A stretch of DNA of 6,869 nucleotides, from the NCBI GenBank assembly GCA_020444005.1, contig JAHLLU010000113.1:1-6869 (forward strand). The letters run 5' to 3'. A program made the translations under genes and the position numbers. Each line of letters begins with the position of its first letter. Position 1 is the first letter of the stretch. Shown here piece after piece: positions 1-5,050 of the stretch. The stretch comes from an archaeon (GTDB lineage: Archaea; Thermoproteota; Bathyarchaeia; TCS64). The notes below the pieces were generated by a model, which saw only the letters and a list, made by a program, of their open reading frames with translations, ran no database searches and was not told the DNA's origin.

Positions 1-119
1 CCAATGAGAAGCTCAGGAACGCCGGGGCTGATGATATCGTGGCAACTGATACTGTTGAGTCTCTTTATGAGACTGTGTCCATTGCTGGGCTCGTAGCCGA
101 GTATCTGCGTACCTTGTAA
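1..119 (+). CDS. C-terminal end of a probable TrkA-N/RCK-type protein (partial, 5' end outside window)
   Basis: An open frame enters from the left edge (first full codon at base 3) and ends with TAA at 117-119, giving 38 residues. The fragment reads KLRNAGADDIVATDTVES followed by SIAGLVAEYL. The L-R-x-A-G-A-D-x-I/V-V core, followed about 15 residues later by an I-A-G-x-x-A helix, is the pattern at the end of many TrkA-N (RCK) NAD-binding domains, which gate K+ channels and transporters. In this fragment that helix is the last element, so no TrkA-C domain follows. This is pattern recognition on a short tail; other Rossmann-fold proteins could end the same way. The next gene starts 42 bases downstream on the same strand, so the two may be co-transcribed. 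No terminator is visible between them. Confidence 0.4.
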   Translation, partial: NEKLRNAGADDIVATDTVESLYETVSIAGLVAEYLRTL

Positions 120-161
120 CCGATACTTATTTCCCCTACCCTGTGTTCTGCATGGTGAACA

Positions 162-506
162 ATGATAAGCAGCAAGATAAAGCTCAAAGTACAGTCAGTG
201 CGCGCAATCAAGGACCCAGAGAACAAGGAAGCCTTCCAGATCGAGTTCGTAGAGGTTCGCAGCAAGCCACCAATGGTTATGATGAGCAACCCAGATGTAC
301 CCAATGAGATCAACCAGATGGTAGTACAGGTAACAAAGAGCTTCCAAGGAATAATGCCCGGCACACAAGAGACCACCTATGAGCAGCGGAAACTAACGAT
401 GATTTTGACTGGTGAGGAGCTTGAGAGCCTCAACATGAAGCCATACCCGAATCAGTTGTATGAGCTTATTATCAGCGAGAGTAATTTGAGCTTCAAACAG
501 CTCTAA
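162..506 (+). CDS. Small conserved-looking protein of unknown function, possibly arcadin-1-like
   Basis: This 114-residue ORF starts with ATG preceded by GGTGA (154-158), a good archaeal ribosome binding site that decides the start. It has no signal peptide and no membrane segment. The layout looks like a small beta-rich domain. A strand-forming start (residues 4-13, KIKLKVQSVR) is followed by an acidic strand ending QIEFVEV. Next come a Pro/Met-rich loop (PPMVMMSNPDVP, about 36-47), a helix, and a C-terminal half reading RKLTMILTGEELESL and then YELIISESNLSF. The order (K-V strand, I-E-F-V-E strand, P-P loop, R-L-T-x-x-L-T-x-E-E-x-E-x-L, Y-E-L/V-x-I) reminds me of arcadin-1, the small protein encoded beside crenactin in some archaea. 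I cannot run a profile search, and no actin gene lies in the window, so no function is assigned. It precedes the thioredoxin operon by 40 bases on the same strand. Confidence 0.75.
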   Translation: MISSKIKLKVQSVRAIKDPENKEAFQIEFVEVRSKPPMVMMSNPDVPNEINQMVVQVTKSFQGIMPGTQETTYEQRKLTMILTGEELESLNMKPYPNQLYELIISESNLSFKQL

Positions 507-515
507 CCCGGTAAT

Positions 516-530
516 CTTCTTTAATCATAA
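516..530 (+). promoter_or_regulatory. Possible TATA-like promoter element of the thioredoxin operon
   Basis: The thioredoxin ATG (547) has no Shine-Dalgarno. An A/T stretch with TTTAAT at 520-525 sits about 25 bases upstream of it. That is the archaeal TATA-to-start spacing, so the transcript would begin at or next to the start codon (leaderless). A 6-bp inverted repeat, AATCAT (523-528) and ATGATT (540-545), lies over the same stretch. This is inferred from position and composition only. Confidence 0.3.
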
Positions 531-546
531 TCTCTCTTCATGATTC

Positions 547-921
547 ATGTCCAGTATAATTGATATTCAAGCCGATGACTGGGACGATGAGATCATTGGA
601 GAAAAACGTCCAGTCGTGGTTGAGTATTGGCATCATAAATGCGTGGTATGCAAGGAGATGAAGCCAATCTATGAGGCTCAGCCCGAGAAATACGGCGATG
701 ACGTAAAGTTTACACGAATGAATCTTCTCGAAAGCAAGGAAAACAGGGTATTCGCAATACGAAATGGTGTAAGAAGTACTCCAACCTTCATTGTTTATTG
801 TGAGGGGCGTCCTGTTGGACAGATGATAGGTCAACGAGACCCAGATGAGTTCACATCGGAGCTAAAGCTAATCATTGATAACGCTGATAAATGCCTGATA
901 TCCACGCCACTTGAGGAATAA
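547..921 (+). CDS. Thioredoxin-fold protein with CVVC active site
   Basis: This is a cytoplasmic thiol-disulfide oxidoreductase of 124 residues, slightly longer than a classic thioredoxin (about 105-110). It has no signal peptide. A beta strand PVVVEYW leads into the redox motif C32-V-V-C35 (WHHKCVVCKEMKP), where classic thioredoxins have WCGPC. The proline between the cysteines is missing and two histidines precede the motif. The conserved cis-proline is T78-P79 (RSTPTFIVY), and the final strand and helix run through GRPVGQMIG and DEFTSELKLII. Extra cysteines at 85 and 116 are not part of the fold's catalytic pair. The start at 547 is the first reasonable ATG and gives a normal N-terminus; no ribosome binding site is seen, so a leaderless message is likely. 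Thioredoxin reductase follows in the same reading frame after only TAA and one codon, making it the obvious electron donor. Confidence 0.93.
   Translation: MSSIIDIQADDWDDEIIGEKRPVVVEYWHHKCVVCKEMKPIYEAQPEKYGDDVKFTRMNLLESKENRVFAIRNGVRSTPTFIVYCEGRPVGQMIGQRDPDEFTSELKLIIDNADKCLISTPLEE
913..918 (+). promoter_or_regulatory. Ribosome binding site deciding the TTG start of trxB
   Basis: GAGGAA, inside the last codons of the thioredoxin gene, lies 6 bases before the TTG at 925. It supports TTG as the reductase start and couples its translation to the thioredoxin gene. Confidence 0.55.
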
Positions 922-924
922 CCA

Positions 925-1833
925 TTGCACGATTTGATAATCATAGGAGCCGGTCCCGCGGGGCTAACCGCCGCAATATACGCTGGAAGAGCAAAACTAG
1001 ACACCTTGTTAATCGCTGGAAAGACTCCTGGTGGTCAAATCTATCTAACATATCAAGTGGAAAACTACCCCGGTTTCCCCGAAGGGATAACTGGCCCAGA
1101 GCTAGTGGATCGAATGGTATCTCAGGTCAAACGATTCGGAGCCAAGATAATAGAGGAAGAAGCCACAAAGGTGGATTTCACCTCTGAGCCATACAAGGTC
1201 TATATCAAGGATGAGGTCTTCGAGACACGTTCGGTTATCATAGCTACTGGTTCAAGGAATCGGCTGCTTGGTCTTGAATCTGAGTCTCGGTTGATGGGTC
1301 GTGGCGTCTTTGTCTGTGCTACTTGTGATGCTGCTCTTTACGAGGAGCTAAGGGTGGTTGCTGTGGGGGGCGGTGAATCGGCTCTTCAGGAGGCACTTGA
1401 TATCACGAAATTCGCCTCAGAGGTAATAATTGTTCATAGAGGCGAGGAGTTCAGCGCCCAGCGATACCTCATTGATGAGGTTATGAACAACAAGAAGATT
1501 ACGACCATGATGCGTCACACCGTTGAGGAGATACTTGGCGATGATTTTGTAACCGGAGTAAGGGTGCGTAACTTGGAGACTGGTGATATCCATGAGTTAC
1601 AGACTGATGGTGTCTTGATCGCTATAGGGTGGCTCCCGAACACGAAGCTATTCCGTGATCAATTAAAACTAACAGACAAAGGATACATATCCGCAGACGG
1701 AGTGAAAACCAGTAAACCCGGAGTATTTGTAGCCGGAGACCTCAATGATACCCTATACAGACAACTAGCAACAGCATGTGGCAGCGGCTGCAAAGCAGCA
1801 CTCGAAGCAGAATGGTATCTAGGGCACCGGTGA
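925..1833 (+). CDS. trxB: Thioredoxin reductase, FAD-dependent, with atypical pyridine-nucleotide site
   Basis: This 302-residue flavoprotein is expected to pass electrons to the thioredoxin encoded just upstream. The start is TTG: the stop codon of the thioredoxin gene lies in frame two codons before it, and the protein begins directly at the FAD-binding strand (HDLIIIGAGPAG, residues 2-13). FAD contacts include GGQ (36-38) and ENYPGFP (46-52). The redox disulfide is C131-A-T-C134 followed by D135, as in low-Mr reductases. The second Rossmann motif is GGGESALQEA (148-157). The usual HRRxxxRA motif, whose arginines hold the NADPH 2'-phosphate, reads H171-R-G-E-E-F-S-A here, so its second and third arginines are Gly173 and Ser177. 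The C-terminal FAD motif GVFVAGD and a Y-R-Q-L helix are intact, with an extra C285-GSG-C289 pair. The family is certain. The electron donor (NADH, F420H2, ferredoxin or weakly bound NADPH) is open. Confidence 0.95.
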   Translation: MHDLIIIGAGPAGLTAAIYAGRAKLDTLLIAGKTPGGQIYLTYQVENYPGFPEGITGPELVDRMVSQVKRFGAKIIEEEATKVDFTSEPYKVYIKDEVFETRSVIIATGSRNRLLGLESESRLMGRGVFVCATCDAALYEELRVVAVGGGESALQEALDITKFASEVIIVHRGEEFSAQRYLIDEVMNNKKITTMMRHTVEEILGDDFVTGVRVRNLETGDIHELQTDGVLIAIGWLPNTKLFRDQLKLTDKGYISADGVKTSKPGVFVAGDLNDTLYRQLATACGSGCKAALEAEWYLGHR

Positions 1834-1839
1834 AATAAG

Positions 1840-2745
1840 ATGCACGTAACCTTTCTAGGCACCAGCGGCAGCATGCCTACTAACACGCGTGGTTCTTCAA
1901 GCGTTGTTGTGAGGCTGGGAAGAGAGTTGTTGATGTTTGACTGCGGTGAGGGTACACAGCGACAGATGGTCAAGGCTCATGTAGGGTTCCAGAGGCCTAT
2001 GAAGATATTCATCTCACATCTGCATGGCGATCACGTGCTTGGGTTACCCGGTTTACTTCAAAGCATGTCCCTGTTAAGACGCGAGAAACCACTCCACATA
2101 TACGGACCAATAGGGTTGGTGCAGTACGTGAAAGCCTTCTCTGATTCACTGGGTGGTCCCGGTTTCCCTGTTGTCCTCTACGAGATCAAGGCGTCTGGGG
2201 TTATCTTCTTCTCAGAAAAATATCAGGTAATAGCGGTGCCCGCGATTCACCGGGCGACTGCATGGAGTTATTGTTTCATAGAGGCTGATAGAAAGGGCAG
2301 GTTCTATCCTGAAAAAGCAAAGGAGCTAGGTGTGCCCAAAGGTGAGTTGTGGGGGCGTCTGCACAGTGGAGAATCTGTTATGGTTGATGGCAAGGTAATA
2401 GAGTCAAGCATGGTTTCTGGTCCTCCTAGGCGTGGAAGAAAAATCATCTACAGCGGTGATACCGCTCCTAACCCTGAACTCGTAGAGTTAAGCCGTGGAG
2501 CCGATTTATTGATTCATGAGTCCACGTTCTTGGATGAGTTGGCTGACCGAGCCGAAGAAGACGGTCATACAACTGCTCTTCAAGCCGCAACGATAGCCAA
2601 GGAGGCAGAGGTAAAACAGCTTGTTTTGACCCACATTAGTTCGCGTTATCCTGATCCCGTTGTGGTGTTGGATGAGGCTAAGGGTGTGTTTGAAAACGTG
2701 GTTGTTGCTGAGGATTTCCTTGAATTAAGCCTAGAACTAGAGTAG
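1840..2745 (+). CDS. rnz: Ribonuclease Z (tRNA 3' endonuclease), short form
   Basis: This zinc-dependent beta-lactamase-fold nuclease removes 3' trailers from tRNA precursors. At 301 residues it matches the short RNase Z/ELAC1 type. Visible motifs are FLGTSGSMP (5-13) and the signature FDCGEGTQRQ (33-42). The metal motif is H60-L-H62-G-D64-H65, and further motif residues are H137, D207 (SGDTAP), HESTF (226-230), G242-H243 and H265 (THISSRY). The exosite arm that grips tRNA is also present (about 150-202, including a GPPRRGRK segment). The region after H137 reads AWSY where a G-Y pair is usual, a minor change. ATG at 1840 is preceded by GGTGA (1829-1833), which overlaps the trxB stop codon. 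Only 6 bases separate the two genes, so translation is probably coupled. Its 3' end overlaps the convergent gene by 9 bases. Pairing with thioredoxin genes is unusual and may be simple operon packing. Confidence 0.96.
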   Translation: MHVTFLGTSGSMPTNTRGSSSVVVRLGRELLMFDCGEGTQRQMVKAHVGFQRPMKIFISHLHGDHVLGLPGLLQSMSLLRREKPLHIYGPIGLVQYVKAFSDSLGGPGFPVVLYEIKASGVIFFSEKYQVIAVPAIHRATAWSYCFIEADRKGRFYPEKAKELGVPKGELWGRLHSGESVMVDGKVIESSMVSGPPRRGRKIIYSGDTAPNPELVELSRGADLLIHESTFLDELADRAEEDGHTTALQAATIAKEAEVKQLVLTHISSRYPDPVVVLDEAKGVFENVVVAEDFLELSLELE

Positions 2746-3519
2746 GTCCTGAAGATACGCGATGTTTTCATCCATATTGCTGTAGGACTCGATGACCAGC
2801 CAGCCATCAAAACCGGCGTCATCCAAGGCATCAATCACTTTGCTCCATTTTATGTTTCCTTCCCCCAATGGTAAGTGCTCGTCTTGGTCTCCGAAGTTAT
2901 CACTAACATGGACGTGCTCGATCTTGTGCCCGAACTCCTCTATGAACAGGAATTCCTCGTCTTGAAGATGAGCGTGAGCTACGTCAAACACATAGTTCAT
3001 AGGGGGGTCCATCTCTTCTTCGAATAACTGGAAATCATCTACCGTTACCAGCAGATAGGGGGTTGGGTTTGGAACATTCTCTATCAGACAGTTTACACCA
3101 TATTCTCCCGCGTATCTCATCAACCAGTGAAGGCTTCTAAGGTTCAACTCCCATGAGTTTCCCCTCATGAAACTCTCTGTAGCCGTTGTCCACCCCGGAT
3201 GTAGCACAAGACACTCCGCGTCAAGCTCTGAGGCAAACCTGATGCTAGCTCTGATGCGTTTTAGAATCCACTCTCGTATAAGGTCGTCATCGGCGGCTAG
3301 GTTTGTGTCGGCATAGGGGGCGTGGATGCTGTATTCGAGGTTATAGCTTGACGCTATTTCTTGGAGTCTTTCGACTCTACGGGGGTTTAATGCATGTTGA
3401 CCGCTGTCAGCTACCTCGATGCGGTGTACGGGAAGTTCGATGAGCTTGTTCATTATGTTTTCCAGGGGCTCATTGAGGAGGTGTAGCGTCGAGGCGGCTA
3501 TCTTCATCAGTATCCCCAT
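2737..3519 (-). CDS. Xylose-isomerase-like TIM barrel protein (sugar phosphate isomerase/epimerase or endonuclease IV-like)
   Basis: This 260-residue soluble TIM barrel belongs to the AP endonuclease family 2 / sugar phosphate isomerase group. A complete set of endonuclease IV-style metal ligands can be read in order: H66 (IHAPY), H107 (LVLHPG), E147 (LIEN), D179 and H182 (FDVAHAH), H204 (HVHVSDN), D213 and H215 (QDEHLPLGEG), E244 (VIES). The HLPLGEG stretch and SDN motif are also common in epimerases of the COG1082 type, so sequence alone does not separate sugar isomerisation from DNA repair. I favour an isomerase/epimerase-like enzyme at modest confidence. The start is ATG at 3519 with AAGG a few bases upstream. 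M5 (3507) with GGGG before it is an equally good start and would give MKIAAST, a typical first strand. It is the last gene of the rhodanese operon, 27 bases after the second rhodanese, and ends tail to tail with RNase Z. Confidence 0.88.
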   Translation of the reverse strand: MGILMKIAASTLHLLNEPLENIMNKLIELPVHRIEVADSGQHALNPRRVERLQEIASSYNLEYSIHAPYADTNLAADDDLIREWILKRIRASIRFASELDAECLVLHPGWTTATESFMRGNSWELNLRSLHWLMRYAGEYGVNCLIENVPNPTPYLLVTVDDFQLFEEEMDPPMNYVFDVAHAHLQDEEFLFIEEFGHKIEHVHVSDNFGDQDEHLPLGEGNIKWSKVIDALDDAGFDGWLVIESYSNMDENIAYLQDLL

Positions 3520-3546
3520 ATCATACCTTGATATGAATTAAGCGTT

Positions 3547-3960
3547 TTACCTGCCCCCGGTTGTGGGATGCCCCTTTCTGGTCCATCCTCTGAGCCCTTC
3601 ATCCATGTGATAAAGCTGCGTGAATCCGTCTAGCTCAAGCATCCGTATGGCTCGTGCGCTCTTTCCCCCATTCTGACAATAAACTATTATGGGTTTTTTT
3701 CTTGTCAATGTTCCTTTTCGTTTATCTAACTGGTCTAGGGGGATGTTTCTGGCTCCTTTGATGTGGTTTTTATGGTATTCTTTCCTGTCTCTGACGTCAA
3801 TTATGGTTATGTCTTTGTTTGATTTGATAAAATCCAGTGCTTCCCCTGTCTTGAAACCTGTATAATTCCTCTTTACGCTGGGCTTAATGTAGTTGTAGGC
3901 GGTGACGAGGAGAAATAAACCAAAAGCCACGTATACAGTGTCCATGTAGGGAAGTTCCAT
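3547..3960 (-). CDS. Membrane-anchored single-domain rhodanese, predicted C-terminus inside
   Basis: This 137-residue protein has one N-terminal membrane segment (about 8-25, VYVAFGLFLLVTAYNYI) followed by one rhodanese domain. The domain shows TIIDVRDRKEY (52-62), HIKGARNIP (66-74), the persulfide-forming active site C95-QNGGKS and the closing motif LYHMDEGLRGW. An intact active-site cysteine in a six-residue loop fits sulfurtransferase or sulfane-sulfur carrier activity rather than phosphatase activity. Charges are acidic before the membrane segment (E2, D7) and basic after it (K26, K30, R31), which by the positive-inside rule puts the rhodanese domain in the cytoplasm. The start is ATG at 3960 with AGGATG about 6 bases upstream. 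It lies 34 bases after the upstream rhodanese and 27 before the TIM barrel gene. It is clearly a paralogue of its neighbour, sharing GFTQLYHM near the C-terminus. Confidence 0.92.
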   Translation of the reverse strand: MELPYMDTVYVAFGLFLLVTAYNYIKPSVKRNYTGFKTGEALDFIKSNKDITIIDVRDRKEYHKNHIKGARNIPLDQLDKRKGTLTRKKPIIVYCQNGGKSARAIRMLELDGFTQLYHMDEGLRGWTRKGHPTTGGR

Positions 3961-4072
3961 ATCCCATCCTAGACTGAATCATAAGATAAGAACCCTACTG
4001 GACGATTGGGTATCCTTGCTCGGTCCAAGCGCTGATGCCCTCATGCATATGATAAAGCTGGGTGAAACCGGC
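3600..4072. repeat. Paralogous repeat inside the two rhodanese genes (3600-3630 and 4042-4072)
   Basis: The 31-base segments at 3600-3630 and 4042-4072 agree at 26 positions by my alignment. They encode the shared GFTQLYHM block near the end of each rhodanese. The rest of the domains match mainly at the protein level. The tandem genes therefore look like a duplication in which this block stayed unusually similar, either by constraint or by gene conversion. Confidence 0.6.
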
Positions 4073-4411
4073 ATCCTCCATGATCTGGATTGCTGTGCTG
4101 CTTCTATTTCCGGTTCTGCAGTAGACGAGTATATCGTCTTCTTTGCTGAGCTCATCTAGACGGGTCTCCAGTTCGTTTACGGGTATGTTTACAGCATTTT
4201 CGATGTGTCCTTCGCTGTATTCTGATGCTGTTCTGACATCAAGTATTACCATATCTGGGTTATCCTCCATCAACTCACTGGCGGTATCAATGGAGATGTC
4301 ACCATAATCAACATCGTTTCTCCATAATTCAACTGTATAGAAACCAGCAGCTACGGCTAATGCAGCTACCGCCACTATGACTATTATCGCTAATCTGCCG
4401 GATACCTTCAA
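3995..4411 (-). CDS. Membrane-anchored single-domain rhodanese, predicted C-terminus outside
   Basis: This 138-residue protein has basic residues K2 and R6, then a hydrophobic Ala/Val/Ile segment (about 7-27), an acidic linker (ELWRNDVDYGD) and a complete rhodanese domain: VILDVRTASEY (55-65), HIENAVNIP (69-77), active site C98-RTGNRS and LYHMHEGISAW. Positive-before and negative-after charges predict N-inside, so the catalytic domain would face outside, either anchored or released after signal cleavage (AAGF near 21-24). The start is TTG at 4411. An in-frame TGA lies 9 bases upstream, no ATG exists before the membrane segment, and the next candidate would remove half of it. No Shine-Dalgarno is visible, and a TATA-like CATAAAAGG lies about 30 bases upstream, so the message is probably leaderless. 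It heads the three-gene minus-strand operon. Likely roles are sulfane-sulfur or polysulfide handling at the cell surface, but the substrate is unknown. Confidence 0.9.
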   Translation of the reverse strand: MKVSGRLAIIVIVAVAALAVAAGFYTVELWRNDVDYGDISIDTASELMEDNPDMVILDVRTASEYSEGHIENAVNIPVNELETRLDELSKEDDILVYCRTGNRSSTAIQIMEDAGFTQLYHMHEGISAWTEQGYPIVQ

Positions 4412-4439
4412 GGCTTTTCACAACTGATGCCGGTTGCTT

Positions 4440-4448
4440 CCTTTTATG
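4440..4448 (-). promoter_or_regulatory. Probable TATA element of the rhodanese operon
   Basis: On the minus strand CATAAAAGG lies about 30 bases upstream of the TTG start at 4411. This spacing predicts transcription starting only a few bases before the start codon, which agrees with the lack of a ribosome binding site. Confidence 0.35.
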
Positions 4449-4455
4449 GTTTAAT

Positions 4456-4466
4456 ATCATCAGCCT
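4456..4466. repeat. ATCATCAGCCT motif, copy in the rhodanese/Nudix divergent region
   Basis: This 11-base motif occurs here and at 5326-5336, in both cases after TAAT and between divergent genes. The overlapping 9-mer ATATCATCA at 4454-4462 recurs at 4505-4513 across the centre of the inverted repeat, 51 bases away, close to five helical turns. These may be regulator half-sites; the assignment is inference. Confidence 0.35.
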
Positions 4467-4498
4467 ATACTGTTGGTTGGGTCCGAACTCTACCGCCA

Positions 4499-4517
4499 AG
4501 TGTGATATCATCACACT
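4499..4517. promoter_or_regulatory. Inverted repeat, candidate operator upstream of the Nudix gene
   Basis: AGTGTGAT, then ATC, then ATCACACT forms a perfect 8-bp inverted repeat with a 3-base centre. It lies 32 bases before the Nudix ATG (4550) and directly upstream of a T-rich TATA-like stretch (4518-4526), inside the 138-base divergent region. Its size and dyad symmetry suit a dimeric archaeal regulator. With short arms and no following T-run it is not a terminator candidate. The regulator is not in the window. Confidence 0.5.
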
Positions 4518-4526
4518 CTTTTTTGC
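4518..4526 (+). promoter_or_regulatory. Possible TATA-like element of the Nudix gene
   Basis: CTTTTTTGC lies about 28 bases upstream of ATG 4550, which has no Shine-Dalgarno. The spacing suits a leaderless transcript, but the match to an archaeal TATA box is poor because the run is nearly all T. Confidence 0.25.
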
Positions 4527-4549
4527 TGATACTTGTGTGTATATTCTAT

Positions 4550-5050
4550 ATGGTCAGGGTTAACGTCTTCTTCAGAGTAAGCGGGGCAGTAATCAAAGAT
4601 GATAAGATTCTCATGGCCAGTCACAGGAGTGATGATGGTAAAAAGTTCTGGATTTTCCCCGGTGGAGGTATCGAGGAAGGGGAAAACATCCATCAGGCAC
4701 TTATCCGAGAGATGAAAGAAGAAACAGGATACCATGTAGAGATAAAGGAATTGTTATTCGTTGACGAGGCAGTAGTGCTAGACGGCTCAACCTCAGCCGT
4801 ACAGCTTGTTTTCCATGTTGAGGAAACCGGAGGTGAATTGAAGTCTGGGTCAAACGACCTGTATGATTACGTGCCAGTCCGATTTGTTAAGTTTGATGAG
4901 ATATCTAAGGACAACTGTCCAGTGTGGAATCTAGTTGAAGAGATCCAGACTAAAGGAATTGACAGATTACGACTAAAATTCATAACACGACCTCCATTCG
5001 GAGACCCTAATAAGTTTAGAAACTTCGACTGGTACACAACAAAAAACTAG
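4550..5050 (+). CDS. Nudix hydrolase
   Basis: This is a 166-residue Mg2+-dependent pyrophosphohydrolase that cleaves nucleoside diphosphate-linked compounds. With the start at 4550, residues 39-61 match the Nudix box GX5EX7REUXEEXGU (GGIEEGE, then R53-E54-M-K-E57-E58-T-G60). The domain opens with a typical strand pair (RVSGAVIKDDKILMASHR) and the FWIFPGG approach to the box. A longer frame begins at ATG 4427, but its extra 41 residues cover the inverted repeat and divergent promoter region and look non-coding, so I start at MVRVNVFF. There is no ribosome binding site, so a leaderless start is likely. The substrate cannot be told from the sequence; the C-terminal tail (about 137-166, with RPPFGDPNKF) is not one I recognise. 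Its stop shares a CTAG with the convergent small ORF. Confidence 0.9.
   Translation: MVRVNVFFRVSGAVIKDDKILMASHRSDDGKKFWIFPGGGIEEGENIHQALIREMKEETGYHVEIKELLFVDEAVVLDGSTSAVQLVFHVEETGGELKSGSNDLYDYVPVRFVKFDEISKDNCPVWNLVEEIQTKGIDRLRLKFITRPPFGDPNKFRNFDWYTTKN

Noticed and set aside
65..376. Long minus-strand open frame opposite the small plus-strand gene
   Set aside because: Antisense shadow spanning two plus-strand genes and their gap, with no recognisable domain and no ribosome binding site.
538..834. Minus-strand open frame opposite thioredoxin
   Set aside because: It lies opposite a gene with clear thioredoxin motifs; the translated product has no family features.
1659..1973. Minus-strand open frame across the trxB/rnz junction
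   Set aside because: Antisense to two conserved genes, both supported by catalytic motifs.
2646..2834. Minus-strand open frame across the convergent rnz/TIM barrel junction
   Set aside because: It is in a different frame from the TIM barrel gene; Ser/Thr-rich low-complexity translation typical of a shadow frame.
3520..3546. Gap between the second rhodanese and the TIM barrel gene as a separate promoter
   Set aside because: Only 27 bases, with an AAGG ribosome binding site but no convincing TATA at the right distance; operon read-through is simpler.
4329..4514. Minus-strand open frame overlapping the start of the first rhodanese
   Set aside because: Covers the divergent promoter region and is out of frame with the well-supported rhodanese.
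4427..4549. N-terminal extension of the Nudix protein from an upstream ATG, with a hydrophobic stretch that looks like a membrane helix
   Set aside because: It precedes the normal Nudix fold start, covers the inverted repeat and the divergent promoter region, and has no ribosome binding site. The 4550 start gives a standard domain.
4511..4735. Minus-strand open frame opposite the Nudix box
   Set aside because: Antisense to the Nudix motif region; no domain.
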